NCBI GenBank assembly: GCA_026196875.1
Contig: JAPHTP010000113.1
Coordinates: 1-64,000, forward strand
Length of the DNA: 64,000 bases
Origin: Kangiellaceae bacterium
Lineage (GTDB): Bacteria; Pseudomonadota; Gammaproteobacteria; Enterobacterales; Kangiellaceae
Direction of reading: 5' to 3'
A program made the translations under genes and the position numbers. A model generated the notes under the pieces. It was not told the origin of the DNA, did no database searches, and saw only the letters and a list, made by a program, of their open reading frames with translations. Positions 24,266 through 34,342 of this stretch are shown in pieces; positions within the stretch are counted from its first letter, which is position 1, and each line of letters opens with the position of its first letter.

Positions 24266-25843
24266 ATGACACAGCAAAAAATATTAGTTAACGGCAGTTG
24301 GCGAAATGCCCAAGCAAGTGAGTACTTTCAAGCGTTCAATCCGTCAACCGGGGAACAGCTTGAGGACAGTTATCCTGTTTCAGAATGGAAAGATTGTGAC
24401 GCCGCACTCAGCGCAGCGAGTAATGCATATCAATCAATGCAGAATTTGCCACGTGATACATTTGCAAAATTTCTTGAGTGTTATGCAGATAAAATAGAAG
24501 CCAATGCATCTTCGCTTGTCGAAATGGCAAATCTGGAAACTGGACTACCAACTTCACCCAGACTAGCGGATGTAGAAATCCCTCGTACTTGCGGCCAGTT
24601 AAGACAGGCAGCGCTAGCCGCTCGTGACGCTAGTTGGACTCACCCCACTATTGATACCCAAAATAATATTCGCTCAGTGTTACAGTCGATTGGACCGGTA
24701 GCAGTTTTCGGACCGAATAATTTTCCGTTTGCGTTTGGTAGTATTTCCGGTGGTGACTTTGCTGCAGCTATTGCGGCAGGTAATCCCGTTATCGCTAAAG
24801 CACATCCTAGCCATCCCGGTACTACTCGGTTATTTGCTGAGTTGGCGCAACAGGCTTCAGAAGAGGCAGGATTACCAAACGGTGCGGTCCAGCTGCTTTA
24901 TGCAATGTCCAATGAGTCTGGATTAAAACTCGTTGGTGATGCGCGTATTGCCGCGACCGGTTTCACAGGCTCGCGCCCGGCAGGACTAGCGCTTAAAAAA
25001 GCAGCGGAAGAGGCTGGAAAATTAATTTATCTTGAGCTTTCAAGTGTTAATCCTGTGGTTGTTTTACCTGGTGCATTACAAGAGAGAAGTAGCGAAATTG
25101 CGGAAGAATTTAGTATGAGTTGCTTAATGGCTGCTGGGCAACTCTGCACCAAACCAGGCTTGCTCATCGTTCAGGATAGTAGCGAAGTTGATGCTTTTAT
25201 CGATTCAATTAAAGATAAGTTTCAGCAAGGCCCTGTAGGCACTTTACTTTCTCCCAATGCGGCGGAAAATATCCTAAATACGTCAAGTGAATTGGTCGCT
25301 GCGGGTGCAACGCTTTTGACTAATAAGTCAGAATTTGAAAGTGGTAGGTTCTGTCAATCAAATACGTTGCTTGAAGTTTCCGGGGATAGTTTCGTCAGTG
25401 ATTCGGCTACTTTCCAGGAAGAAATGTTTGGTAATGCTTCATTGATTATTCGTAGTCGTTCGACCGAGCAAACCATTAGTATTCTTTCATTATTGGAAGG
25501 TAATTTAACTGGTTGTGTTTATTCTGGTACTGATGGTAGCGATGATGAGGATTATGATTCTATCGTTCCCACACTGACTCAGAAAGTTGGGCGTGTAATA
25601 AATGACAAAATGCCCACAGGTGTGGCTGTATCACCAGCCATGAATCATGGCGGACCTTTCCCTTCGAGTGGGCATCCAGGATTTACAGCAGTAGGGTTGC
25701 CTGCGGCAGTTAAACGCTTTGCAGCACTTAAGTGTTACGATAATGTTCGCGTGCATCGTTTGCCTGAGTTGTTAGCAGATAAAAATCCCGGCGGCGTTTG
25801 GCGTCAAGTTGATGGTCAGTGGTCACAATCTGATATTGAGTAG
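24266..25843 (+). CDS. 2,5-dioxopentanoate (alpha-ketoglutarate semialdehyde) dehydrogenase
   Basis: An aldehyde dehydrogenase of 525 residues that oxidises alpha-ketoglutarate semialdehyde to alpha-ketoglutarate, the final pathway step, feeding the TCA cycle. Visible motifs are VFGPNNFPFAFG, TGFTGSRPAG, catalytic Glu257 in LELSSVNP and catalytic Cys294 in AGQLCTKPG. The later GHPGFTAVG motif fits the KGSADH subgroup. The start is taken at ATG 24266 (MTQQKILVNG); TTG at 24257 is possible. It is co-directional with the deaminase and epimerase genes. Confidence 0.9.
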   Translation: MTQQKILVNGSWRNAQASEYFQAFNPSTGEQLEDSYPVSEWKDCDAALSAASNAYQSMQNLPRDTFAKFLECYADKIEANASSLVEMANLETGLPTSPRLADVEIPRTCGQLRQAALAARDASWTHPTIDTQNNIRSVLQSIGPVAVFGPNNFPFAFGSISGGDFAAAIAAGNPVIAKAHPSHPGTTRLFAELAQQASEEAGLPNGAVQLLYAMSNESGLKLVGDARIAATGFTGSRPAGLALKKAAEEAGKLIYLELSSVNPVVVLPGALQERSSEIAEEFSMSCLMAAGQLCTKPGLLIVQDSSEVDAFIDSIKDKFQQGPVGTLLSPNAAENILNTSSELVAAGATLLTNKSEFESGRFCQSNTLLEVSGDSFVSDSATFQEEMFGNASLIIRSRSTEQTISILSLLEGNLTGCVYSGTDGSDDEDYDSIVPTLTQKVGRVINDKMPTGVAVSPAMNHGGPFPSSGHPGFTAVGLPAAVKRFAALKCYDNVRVHRLPELLADKNPGGVWRQVDGQWSQSDIE

Positions 25844-25890
25844 ACTAAACGTAAAATAAATCAGCAAGCCTATAAATTAACTTGCGGTGT

Positions 25891-25920
25891 TTGAGAGCAA
25901 AGTAATTGAGAGTAAAGTAA
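25891..25920 (+). repeat. 15-base tandem duplication carrying the ribosome site
   Basis: TTGAGAGCAAAGTAA (25891-25905) is followed directly by TTGAGAGTAAAGTAA (25906-25920), differing by one base. The second copy holds the GAGAG site and runs into the epimerase ATG. The first keeps an identical site in frame with an upstream GTG. Confidence 0.8.
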
Positions 25921-26864
25921 TGATCAGTGATCGAATGACCATTATTGATTCGCATACCGGTGGTGAACCGACTCGTACCATTGTAGATGGCGGTCCTAAC
26001 TTAGGGAGCGGTAGTATGGCAGATAGACTTGAAGCTTTTCAGCAAAAGTTTGACCATATTCGCTCGTCTTTAGTCAATGAGCCAAGGGGCTCTGATGTGA
26101 TGGTCGGCGCCCTATTGTGCGAGCCGGTAAATTCCGAAAATGCGGCTGGTGTTATATTTTTTAATAATGTTGGCTATTTGGGGATGTGTGGCCATGGCAC
26201 CATCGGGTTAGCAGTGACTTTGTACTATATGGGGAAAATAGATCTAGGTCGGCACACTATTGAAACCCCTGTAGGAGAGGTTGAAGTAGAATTACACTCT
26301 CCCAATAAGGCATCAATTCGTAACGTGGCGAGCTATCGCCTTACCAAAAATATAACTGTCGAAGTTGAGGGAATAGGAAGTGTTACCGGTGATATCGCGT
26401 GGGGCGGTAATTGGTTCTTTTTGGTGCAAGGACATGGTCAAACAATGTCTGTCGACAATGTTAGTCAATTGACCCGCTATAGTGAAAGCCTTCGAAATGC
26501 GCTGGAATCGCAAGGAATTACTGGTAAAAATGGGCAGCTGATTGATCACATTGAACTCTTTGGTCCCCCTACGTCTACCGAAGTCGCAGATAGTCAGAGT
26601 TTTGTGTTATGTCCGGGGAGCGCTTACGACCGTTCTCCTTGTGGTACCGGCACTTCTGCTAAGCTTGCGTGTTTAGTTGCTGACGGTAAGTTACAAGAAG
26701 GACAAATTTGGCGCCAACAGAGCATTATTGGCAGTGTTTTTGAAGGAAGTGTTGCCATTCAACAAGACCAAATTATTCCGACAATTACCGGGGAAGCTTA
26801 TGTTAACTTGAAGGCTCAAGTGCTAACTGATAGTACTGATCCTTTTAAATTCGGTATCAAATAA
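25920..26864 (+). CDS. 4-hydroxyproline 2-epimerase (proline racemase family)
   Basis: The enzyme inverts C2 of trans-4-hydroxy-L-proline to cis-4-hydroxy-D-proline, the entry step of the pathway. The 314 residues carry DSHTGGEPTR near the N-terminus. Both catalytic cysteines are present: C90 in MCGHGT and C241 in SPCGTGTS. Having both separates racemases/epimerases from the Thr-containing 3-hydroxyproline dehydratases. ATG 25920 is preferred for its GAGAG site; GTG 25887 and ATG 25935 are alternatives. Context with the dehydrogenase, deaminase and semialdehyde dehydrogenase supports hydroxyproline over proline. Confidence 0.9.
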   Translation: MISDRMTIIDSHTGGEPTRTIVDGGPNLGSGSMADRLEAFQQKFDHIRSSLVNEPRGSDVMVGALLCEPVNSENAAGVIFFNNVGYLGMCGHGTIGLAVTLYYMGKIDLGRHTIETPVGEVEVELHSPNKASIRNVASYRLTKNITVEVEGIGSVTGDIAWGGNWFFLVQGHGQTMSVDNVSQLTRYSESLRNALESQGITGKNGQLIDHIELFGPPTSTEVADSQSFVLCPGSAYDRSPCGTGTSAKLACLVADGKLQEGQIWRQQSIIGSVFEGSVAIQQDQIIPTITGEAYVNLKAQVLTDSTDPFKFGIK

Positions 26865-26876
26865 AATTACCTGTTT

Positions 26877-26907
26877 AATTCTGCTCTTTTTACTAAAGAG
26901 CAGAATT
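26877..26907. terminator. Hairpin after the epimerase gene
   Basis: AATTCTGCTCTTT and AAAGAGCAGAATT form a perfect 13-base stem with a 5-base loop. No T-run follows, but it cleanly separates the hydroxyproline cluster from prmA. Confidence 0.6.
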
Positions 26908-26968
26908 AGTCAAATCTCATTAAAAAAGTTAAACTAGCGCCAATTTTCATTGCTTATCAAGCTGCGCT

Positions 26969-27850
26969 ATGCCTTGGCTTCAACTTAGATTAAATACCAC
27001 TGAACAATTCGCTGAACAAGTCGGCGACGCCCTGATGGAGATTGGGGCATTATCAGTTACTCTGATGGACGCGGAAGATGTACCCATCTTGGAACCTGCG
27101 CCGGGAGAAACCCCGCTTTGGCAAAATGTCCATATGATGATCCTCTTCGATGCTGATAGCGATACGGGGCAAATCCTCGAAGATTGGCGGAACCACTCAT
27201 TATCCAAGCAAACCGATAATGAGAAATTCGAATTGTTGGAGGATAAGGACTGGGAAAGAGAATGGATGGATCGCTTTGAACCGATGCGGTTTGGTGAGCG
27301 TCTTTGGATCTGTCCAAGTTGGAAGCCAATTCCCGAGCCGGATGCGGTTAACGTCATGCTCGATCCAGGACTTGCTTTTGGTACCGGAACTCACCCAACC
27401 ACATCACTCTGTTTAGCCTGGTTGGAAGGGCTTGACCTTGAAGGTAAAACTATTATTGATTATGGATGCGGCTCTGGGATTTTAGCAATCGCTGCGTTAA
27501 AACTCGGCGCTAAAAAAGCTTATGCGGTTGATATTGACTCTCAAGCAATTACCGCTACATTAGATAACGCGAAACGAAACGGTATTCAAAACGAACTACT
27601 TGAAGTGGGTAAACCAGACTTAATTAATGGCGTTCAGTCAGAAGTAGTGGTTGCCAATATCTTGGCGGGTCCGCTAAAAGAGCTTGCCGCTCAAATTTCC
27701 GCCCATTGCCAAACTCGTGGTAGACTTGCCTTGTCTGGGTTGTTGGATAGTCAAGCAGATGATATACAAACAACTTATGCGCAATGGTTTGAGATGGACC
27801 CTGCTGTATTTGAACAAGAATGGTCTAGGCTTTCAGGTATCAAACGATAG
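26969..27850 (+). CDS. prmA: Ribosomal protein L11 methyltransferase
   Basis: PrmA trimethylates lysines and the N-terminus of ribosomal protein L11. The 293 residues match the family size. The N-terminal substrate-recognition domain starts MPWLQLRL. The catalytic domain has [18 protein letters not shown] motif [13 protein letters not shown] and [10 protein letters not shown]. It heads the prmA-DUF3426-dusB-fis run. Confidence 0.95.
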   Translation: MPWLQLRLNTTEQFAEQVGDALMEIGALSVTLMDAEDVPILEPAPGETPLWQNVHMMILFDADSDTGQILEDWRNHSLSKQTDNEKFELLEDKDWEREWMDRFEPMRFGERLWICPSWKPIPEPDAVNVMLDPGLAFGTGTHPTTSLCLAWLEGLDLEGKTIIDYGCGSGILAIAALKLGAKKAYAVDIDSQAITATLDNAKRNGIQNELLEVGKPDLINGVQSEVVVANILAGPLKELAAQISAHCQTRGRLALSGLLDSQADDIQTTYAQWFEMDPAVFEQEWSRLSGIKR

Positions 27851-27877
27851 ATAAAAACAACAACAAGGAATGATGTA

Positions 27878-29545
27878 GTGGAAGAATATGTTCAATATAC
27901 TCGTTGCCCCCAGTGCCAAACAGCATTTAAGGTTACCGAAAAATTGCTTGGTATGGCCAAAGGGAAAGTACGTTGTGGTGCTTGCTTGGCAGTCTTTCAA
28001 GCGACTGAGCATTTAGTTAAACCTAGCGCGTCACAAGTTGCTTCACAGCAATCCCAACCTCCCGGTCCTGCTCAACCTTCAGATTCAACTCAGTCTGAAG
28101 AAGTTCAAGAGGCTTCGACTCAAGAAGCGCAACCAAGGATTGACGAGGAAAAAAAAAATTATCGAGAATCTAGAACTTCAACCATAGACGAAGGCGCAGA
28201 ACCGAAATCTGACATACCACTCCATATTGGCCAATCTCCAGATTCGGCTAATGATTTTGAGCCTGAAGTTCCATTTGAATCTGATTTTGAAGAAGACCCT
28301 CAACTAAGCCTCGACGACGAGGAAATGGATATTGACGCTGCTCTAGACGGTATGGAAATGGCCGTTGATGATGACGCCGAATTAGATAATTTGTCAGAAC
28401 AATCTGAGTTAGTTGTTAATAGGGAGCCGAGCGATTTAAGTGTTGAGCCAAGTGCGAATAATGATGACGAGATTTTGGACGAGCCTCTCGATTCAGATAA
28501 CGAAGTGGCTGATATCGATAGTGAATTAGACTTTGCCGATGCCGCACTAGATTCGCTAGGAGATCCGAGCTTTGACGAAAGTCCAATTCAGGAACATGGT
28601 TTCGAGGAAGATAATTTCCAGGGCGACGATTTTGAATTAAATGATTCTCATTTGGTTAAGGATCCTACTGAAAAGGTTGATGAAGATTTATTTACGGAAA
28701 CATTCGAAGTTGCAGAGGAGCCTAACTTGGAGCAGGAAACTCTTTCTGCTGACCAATCCCTCTCCGAAGAAAATCTCGTACACTCAGATTTTGATGGGAT
28801 TGAACAGAATGAGCCAAAACTAGACGAATCAGCTCTGACAGATCCTGATTTAGATGCTTTATTACCAGATGAGTCTGAATTCCATGAGTTCGAGTCTGAC
28901 CCTGAAGAGTTTGAGCTTGTGGACGAACAGGATAGTCTTTCCAGCGATCCTCAAATTCAAGAAGACGAATTAGATATGGATGTTGACTTGCTTGCAGACA
29001 ATCTTACTTCTCAAATAGAAGATGCTGATACTGAACCTGATCCATTAGACGAATTTGAGGAAAGAGTAGAAAAAAAGAAAACTGGTTTAAGAAATGGGAT
29101 TATCGCCGCTTCCAGTATTATTTTGATTGGCGCTTTGTTTTATCAATTCTGGCAAAATCGTCAGGAGCTTTCTTGGGATCCAACTTGGGGAGGCTTAACT
29201 AAATCAGTATGTAATCTGTTGCCTTGTGATTTAAAGCCGCGTCGTGACGTTTCGAAACTTCGCCTACGTCAAAGAATTGTTTCTCCGTCTGAAACGAAGG
29301 AAAATGTCCTGCAGGTAAAAATCCTGCTGGTTAATCAGGCTGAGTTTGCTCAACCTTATCCAACAATTCAAATAAAGTTCAGTAATACTGAAGGAAGACA
29401 AATGGCAGTTAAGCAGTTTTTACCGGCGGAATACTTCCCTGAAAAGGCTGCTGAGCTAATTCCAAGTGACACTGAAGTACATATTTCTTTCGAAACTGAA
29501 CAACCTCATCCCGATGCAAACGGTTTTGAATTCGTATTTAAATAG
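27878..29545 (+). CDS. Zinc-ribbon/DUF3426 membrane protein with long acidic linker
   Basis: The 555-residue protein begins with an MJ0042-type zinc ribbon (C10, C13, C33, C36). A roughly 340-residue disordered segment extremely rich in Asp and Glu follows. A transmembrane helix lies at about 405-422. A C-terminal DUF3426 domain (starting VCNLLPCDLKPRRDVS) is predicted outside the cytoplasm. The family is regularly found between prmA and dusB-fis; its function is unknown. GTG start with AAGGA upstream. The acidic linker is longer than I would expect for the family. Confidence 0.8.
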   Translation: MEEYVQYTRCPQCQTAFKVTEKLLGMAKGKVRCGACLAVFQATEHLVKPSASQVASQQSQPPGPAQPSDSTQSEEVQEASTQEAQPRIDEEKKNYRESRTSTIDEGAEPKSDIPLHIGQSPDSANDFEPEVPFESDFEEDPQLSLDDEEMDIDAALDGMEMAVDDDAELDNLSEQSELVVNREPSDLSVEPSANNDDEILDEPLDSDNEVADIDSELDFADAALDSLGDPSFDESPIQEHGFEEDNFQGDDFELNDSHLVKDPTEKVDEDLFTETFEVAEEPNLEQETLSADQSLSEENLVHSDFDGIEQNEPKLDESALTDPDLDALLPDESEFHEFESDPEEFELVDEQDSLSSDPQIQEDELDMDVDLLADNLTSQIEDADTEPDPLDEFEERVEKKKTGLRNGIIAASSIILIGALFYQFWQNRQELSWDPTWGGLTKSVCNLLPCDLKPRRDVSKLRLRQRIVSPSETKENVLQVKILLVNQAEFAQPYPTIQIKFSNTEGRQMAVKQFLPAEYFPEKAAELIPSDTEVHISFETEQPHPDANGFEFVFK

Positions 29546-29567
29546 CACAAGCTCACTTTTTTGACTT

Positions 29568-29590
29568 TGCCTGACTAATGTAGTCAGGCA
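29568..29590 (+). terminator. Hairpin after the DUF3426 gene
   Basis: TGCCTGACTA pairs exactly with TAGTCAGGCA around ATG. Only two Ts follow, so termination may be partial and dusB-fis may have its own promoter in the 200-base leader. Confidence 0.55.
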
Positions 29591-29789
29591 TTAAAAGCTT
29601 GATTCATATACGAATTTTAAATTGCAAGTTTTTTTGCAAATATTTCATGTAAAAAAAGTGAAATTTTTGCCTCTTCCTGCATTTTCTTCGCTATTTAAAC
29701 AGTGTAAAATCTGGTGCTTTCTTGACCAACCCAAGCTGTCGTCTCAGACACTCGACGATCCTGCTAATAGAAGAGGATTGGATCCTGAA

Positions 29790-30806
29790 ATGAGGATTGG
29801 TTCTTACTCTTTAGATAACAATCTGTTTCTGGCCCCTATGGCTGGAGTCACGGACTTGCCTTTTCGTCGCTTATGTAAAGCGATGGGAGCTGGAGTTGTG
29901 GTCGGCGAAATGGTGTCTTCTGACCCATCGCTAAGGCAGTCAAGAAAAAGCCAATTGCGGTTACGTCATGATGATGAGCCTGGGTTACGTATCGTCCAAA
30001 TTGCCGGTGGTGATGCGGAAATGCTTGCCCAAGCTGCTCAATATAACGTCGCCAATGGCGCTCAGGTAATTGACATCAACATGGGGTGTCCTGCAAAAAA
30101 AGTTTGTAAAAAAGCGGCTGGTTCGGCATTGCTAAAAGATCCTCAGCTGGTCGAGCAAATTTTAAATGCAGTGGTTAACGCCGTTGAAGTTCCTGTTACG
30201 CTTAAGATAAGAACAGGTTGGGATCCAGAGAACAAAAATGCCGTACTAATAGCTCGTATGGCAGAAGACGCTGGAATTCAGTCTCTTGCGGTTCATGGCA
30301 GAACACGCGCTTGTAAATATCTGGGCTTAGCGGAATATGACACTATAGCATTAGTGAAACAATCAGTGTCGATACCTGTGGTAGCCAACGGTGATATTGA
30401 TTCACCGCAAAAGGCGAAATACGTATTGGATTATACTGGCGCAGATGGAGTAATGATTGGTCGAGCGGCCCAGGGGAGACCTTGGATTTTTCGTGAGATT
30501 AATCACTTTTTAACGACTGGAGAAATTGCACCGGCAGTTTCTTTAGCCGAAGTGGAACAAATTTTAAAAACGCATGTAGAAGCGCTGCATGAGTTTTATG
30601 GGGAAATTCAAGGCGTCAAAATTGCGCGTAAACACGTGGCGTGGTATTTAGCTAATAGCTGTTCAGAGGTTAATTCTTCCGAGGACAAAGCAGAAGCTAA
30701 AAACTTTCGTCAAATGTTTAATCAAATTCAGTCTGGCAAAGCACAACTATTAGCATTGTCTGATTTTTTTAAGTTAGAGAAAATTGATAAGGCACAGGTG
30801 GCATGA
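29790..30806 (+). CDS. dusB: tRNA-dihydrouridine synthase B
   Basis: A flavin enzyme that reduces uridine to dihydrouridine in tRNA. The start at 29790 gives [19 protein letters not shown], the DusB N-terminus, and 338 residues. The reading frame opens 56 codons earlier, but that part does not look like the family. Motifs are [12 protein letters not shown] with the catalytic cysteine, [16 protein letters not shown] and the FMN-phosphate segment [13 protein letters not shown]. Its stop overlaps the fis start, the classic dusB-fis operon. Confidence 0.95.
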   Translation: MRIGSYSLDNNLFLAPMAGVTDLPFRRLCKAMGAGVVVGEMVSSDPSLRQSRKSQLRLRHDDEPGLRIVQIAGGDAEMLAQAAQYNVANGAQVIDINMGCPAKKVCKKAAGSALLKDPQLVEQILNAVVNAVEVPVTLKIRTGWDPENKNAVLIARMAEDAGIQSLAVHGRTRACKYLGLAEYDTIALVKQSVSIPVVANGDIDSPQKAKYVLDYTGADGVMIGRAAQGRPWIFREINHFLTTGEIAPAVSLAEVEQILKTHVEALHEFYGEIQGVKIARKHVAWYLANSCSEVNSSEDKAEAKNFRQMFNQIQSGKAQLLALSDFFKLEKIDKAQVA

Positions 30807-31096
30807 ACTTAGATAGCATGGAAATTATTGAACAAAAAGAAACAAGCTCGTTTGAGATTACCAGTCAACAAACGACTTTAAGGGAAAGCGTAGAGCAAGC
30901 GATGAAAAATTATTTCGCGCAGCTTGAAGACGAAAAACCGAGCGACATCTACAACTTGGTTTTAGCAGAAGTCGAAGCGCCGTTAATGGAATGTGTAATG
31001 GCTTACACGCAAGGCAACCAAACCAAAGCTTCTCAAGTTCTTGGTTTAAACCGTGGGACATTAAGAAAGAAATTAAAAATGTACGGTCTTAACTAA
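30803..31096 (+). CDS. fis: DNA-binding protein Fis
   Basis: Fis is a nucleoid-associated protein that bends DNA and activates rRNA and other growth-linked promoters. The 97 residues carry the C-terminal helix-turn-helix [20 protein letters not shown] and the dimerisation helices. The ATG overlaps the dusB stop by four bases, implying translational coupling. An internal ATG at codon 6 is a lesser alternative. Confidence 0.95.
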   Translation: MNLDSMEIIEQKETSSFEITSQQTTLRESVEQAMKNYFAQLEDEKPSDIYNLVLAEVEAPLMECVMAYTQGNQTKASQVLGLNRGTLRKKLKMYGLN

Positions 31097-31110
31097 GATT
31101 AACGTTATTC

Positions 31111-31145
31111 TAAAGAAAGCGGGCTTTTGCCCGTTTTCTTATTTA
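31111..31145 (+). terminator. Rho-independent terminator after fis
   Basis: AAAGAAAGCGGGC and GCCCGTTTTCTT form a stem with a TTTT loop and a T-rich 3' side. Confidence 0.85.
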
Positions 31146-31270
31146 AGGCACGCGAAATAGTGGCACTGCGACAAATAGGTAAAACCTTTATAGCTAGTCT
31201 ATTATCTATCCACTATTTTAAAAATATCGATTGATTTAATTTTTGACTTATTCATTTTATAGAGAAAATC

Positions 31271-32842
31271 ATGAGCTCGATTCGAACCATTAAGCGCGCG
31301 CTTATCAGCGTATCAGATAAAACAGGCATACTTGAGTTTGCTCAAGCACTAGCTGCCAAGGATGTTGAGATCTTATCAACTGGCGGTACTGCCAAACTTT
31401 TAATGGAAAACAACGTTCCTGTGAAGGAAGTTTCCAGTTATACCGGATTTCCCGAAATGATGGACGGGCGTATTAAAACCTTACACCCGAAAATTCATGG
31501 CGGTATTTTAGCGCGTCGAGGTCAGGATGATGCTGTGATGGCGGAGCACGGAATCCAAGGTATCGACCTGTTAGTTGTAAATCTTTATCCATTTGAAGCA
31601 ACCGTTGCGGATCCCGATTGTGCGTTACAAGACGCCATCGAAAATATCGATATCGGAGGGCCTACTATGTTAAGGGCTGCAGCCAAAAACCATAACGATG
31701 TCGTCGTCGTGGTAGAGCCGAGCGATTACGACAAAGTTCTCGAGCAAGTGGAAAATAATGGCGGCACTGATTATCAGTTGCGTTATCAACTAGCTTGGAA
31801 GACATTTGCCCATACAGCTAAATACGATGCAGCAATTTCAAATTATTTAGGTGCACGTTTAGAGAGTTTTGAAGAGCCACAGACTTTCCCTGAAACTTAT
31901 TCCGTTCAATACCAAAAAGCGCAAACTATGCGTTACGGTGAAAATCCTCACCAAGCGGCTGCGTTTTATATTGAAGCTGAGCCCAAAGAAGCGTCAGTGG
32001 CAACTGCGACTCAAATTCAGGGTAAAGAACTATCTTTTAACAATGTTGCTGATACCGATGCCGCACTCGAATGCGTTAAGCAATTTGAAGCGCCGGCTTG
32101 CGTTATTGTTAAACATGCTAATCCTTGTGGCGTGGCGGTTGAGGCAAATATTTTGGAAGCCTACAATAAAGCATTCCAAACTGATCCAACTTCTGCTTTC
32201 GGTGGGATTATTGCTTTCAACAGAGAGCTCGATCATGACACTGCTAAAGCAATCGTTGATCGCCAATTTGTCGAAGTAATCATTGCTCCTAGTGTTTCCG
32301 AAAGGGCGAAATCAGTTGTCGCGGCAAAGAAGAATGTTCGTCTATTAGTGTGTGGTGAATGGCAATCGCCTGTTTCTGCATGGGACTACAAACGAGTGAA
32401 TGGTGGTCTGTTAGTTCAAGATCGCGACCTGGGTTTGATTACTGCAGATGACTTAAAAGTGGTTAGCCAGTTGCAGCCTACTGCGCAACAAATCAAAGAT
32501 TTATTGTTCTGTTGGAAAGTGGCTAAGTCAGTTAAATCGAACGCAATCGTTTATGCGAAGAACGAGCAAACGATCGGTGTTGGTGCAGGTCAAATGAGCC
32601 GAGTTTACAGCGCGAAAATTGCGGGTATTAAAGCTGCAGATGAAGGCTTGGAAGTTAAAGGATCCGTTATGGCGTCTGATGCATTTTTCCCATTTCGTGA
32701 TGGTATTGATGCGGCGGCCGAGGCCGGAATTAGCGCGATCATCCAGCCGGGCGGTTCTATGCGTGACCAAGAAGTTATAGATGCTGCTAATGAGCACGGT
32801 ATGGCGATGGTGTTTACTGGGATGCGTCACTTTAAGCATTAG
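31271..32842 (+). CDS. purH: Bifunctional AICAR transformylase/IMP cyclohydrolase
   Basis: PurH performs the last two steps of de novo IMP synthesis. The 523 residues have the N-terminal cyclohydrolase (MGS-like) domain ([35 protein letters not shown]). The C-terminal formyltransferase follows, with [21 protein letters not shown] and the terminal FPFRDGID and QPGGSMRD. An AGAGAAA site precedes the ATG. No clear PurR-type operator was recognised upstream. Confidence 0.97.
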   Translation: MSSIRTIKRALISVSDKTGILEFAQALAAKDVEILSTGGTAKLLMENNVPVKEVSSYTGFPEMMDGRIKTLHPKIHGGILARRGQDDAVMAEHGIQGIDLLVVNLYPFEATVADPDCALQDAIENIDIGGPTMLRAAAKNHNDVVVVVEPSDYDKVLEQVENNGGTDYQLRYQLAWKTFAHTAKYDAAISNYLGARLESFEEPQTFPETYSVQYQKAQTMRYGENPHQAAAFYIEAEPKEASVATATQIQGKELSFNNVADTDAALECVKQFEAPACVIVKHANPCGVAVEANILEAYNKAFQTDPTSAFGGIIAFNRELDHDTAKAIVDRQFVEVIIAPSVSERAKSVVAAKKNVRLLVCGEWQSPVSAWDYKRVNGGLLVQDRDLGLITADDLKVVSQLQPTAQQIKDLLFCWKVAKSVKSNAIVYAKNEQTIGVGAGQMSRVYSAKIAGIKAADEGLEVKGSVMASDAFFPFRDGIDAAAEAGISAIIQPGGSMRDQEVIDAANEHGMAMVFTGMRHFKH

Positions 32843-32851
32843 AAGAAACTT

Positions 32852-32985
32852 GTTTTCGATCTTGTTCGAAACAGATTAATCATCCTTCCCTCTCTCTAAT
32901 CCTCTCGACTAATTTATAGAAAGTCTGGGGGAGGGGGTAGAAAAAATAGCTTGAGAGGGGCTGAATATTTTTAACGAAAAGTTGG
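32852..32985. other. purH-purD spacer with strand-asymmetric C/T- and G-rich blocks
   Basis: The 150-base gap has a C/T-rich block (about 32883-32908) and a G-rich block (about 32926-32940), plus CCTCTCGA and TTGAGAGG arms that can pair. It may be a degenerate dispersed repeat; no gene is seen. Confidence 0.35.
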
Positions 32986-32992
32986 AAAAAAC

Positions 32993-34276
32993 ATGAAAAT
33001 TTTGGTTATTGGTGGTGGCGGTCGTGAGCACGCCCTGGCTTGGAAATCTGCTCAATCTGAATCAGTAGAAAAAGTTTTTGTAGCGCCTGGTAACGCTGGT
33101 ACCGGATTAGAATCTAAGTTAGAAAACGTTGCTGTCGGCGCAGAAGATATTGAAGGCTTATTAGCATTTGCAAAAGATAATGCAATCGATTTGACCATCG
33201 TTGGACCTGAAGCTCCTTTATGTTTAGGCGTCGTTGATGAATTTAGTGAAGCTGGTTTGAAATGTTTTGGACCGACTCAAGGTGCAGCGCAGTTAGAAGG
33301 ATCAAAAGCATTTACTAAAGACTTTTTGGCGCGTCACAATATCCCTACCGCAGCTTATGGAAACTTCACTGAAATCGATGCTGCTAAAGCTTATGTTGAA
33401 AAAGTTGGTACACCGATTGTTATCAAAGCAGACGGTCTCGCTGCCGGTAAAGGTGTGATCATTGCTGAAAGCCAAGAGCAAGCGTTTGCGGCGATCGATG
33501 ATATGTTAGCAGGTAACAAATTTGGTGATGCCGGGCATCGTGTTGTTGTCGAAGAGTTTCTCGTCGGTGAAGAAGCCAGCTTTATCGTTATGGTAGACGG
33601 TAAAAATATTCTGCCACTGGCGACTTCTCAAGACCACAAAGCAAGAGATAACGGCGATAAGGGACCAAATACTGGCGGAATGGGAGCATACTCTCCGGCT
33701 CCAGTTGTTACTCAAGAGATGCATGATGCGATTATGCAACAAGTAATCATTCCGACTGTTGAAGGTATGGCTGCAGAAGGAAACCCTTACACTGGATTTT
33801 TGTATGCAGGAATTATGGTTTCTCCTGAAGGCATTCCAAAAGTACTTGAATATAATTGCCGCTTTGGTGATCCAGAAACTCAGCCAATTATGTCTCGTTT
33901 AAAATCTGACTTACCTCAGCTATGCTTAACTGCTCTTGATGGTAAGTTGGATGATGCCACTGTTGATTGGGATGAACGCAGCGCTGTTGGTATCGTTATG
34001 GCGGCAGGAGGCTACCCAGACAGTTATCCAAAAGGGGATGCAATTTTCGGTTTAAATAATGAAATTGCAGATACTAAGGTGTTTCATGCTGGTACTAAAC
34101 AAGACGGTGAAAATGTAGTTACTGCAGGCGGTCGCGTACTTTGCGTTGTTGCATTAGGAGAAAATGTGACGAAAGCTCAATCACTAGCCTATGAGCGAGT
34201 CAAAACCATTTCATGGGATAAAGTTTATTATCGAGATGATATTGGCCATAAGGCTATCGCTCGTGAAAACGGCTAG
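32993..34276 (+). CDS. purD: Phosphoribosylamine-glycine ligase
   Basis: PurD couples glycine to phosphoribosylamine using ATP in purine synthesis. The 427 residues show MKILVIGGGGREHALAWK, the ATP-grasp segments PIVIKADGLAAGKGVI and DGKNILPLATSQDHK. NTGGMGAYSPAP and YNCRFGDPETQ complete the fold. A GGAAA site precedes the ATG. It follows purH in the same direction, as in Pseudomonas. Confidence 0.97.
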   Translation: MKILVIGGGGREHALAWKSAQSESVEKVFVAPGNAGTGLESKLENVAVGAEDIEGLLAFAKDNAIDLTIVGPEAPLCLGVVDEFSEAGLKCFGPTQGAAQLEGSKAFTKDFLARHNIPTAAYGNFTEIDAAKAYVEKVGTPIVIKADGLAAGKGVIIAESQEQAFAAIDDMLAGNKFGDAGHRVVVEEFLVGEEASFIVMVDGKNILPLATSQDHKARDNGDKGPNTGGMGAYSPAPVVTQEMHDAIMQQVIIPTVEGMAAEGNPYTGFLYAGIMVSPEGIPKVLEYNCRFGDPETQPIMSRLKSDLPQLCLTALDGKLDDATVDWDERSAVGIVMAAGGYPDSYPKGDAIFGLNNEIADTKVFHAGTKQDGENVVTAGGRVLCVVALGENVTKAQSLAYERVKTISWDKVYYRDDIGHKAIARENG

Positions 34277-34278
34277 TT

Positions 34279-34307
34279 AAAAAAGGAGCTAAATAGCTCC
34301 TTTTTTT
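34279..34307 (+). terminator. Rho-independent terminator after purD
   Basis: AAAAAAGGAGCT and AGCTCCTTTTTT form a perfect stem around an AAAT loop, followed by Ts. Confidence 0.92.
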
Positions 34308-34342
34308 GTTTCTCAATTTTAGTTAGGACTTGCCAAATACCG

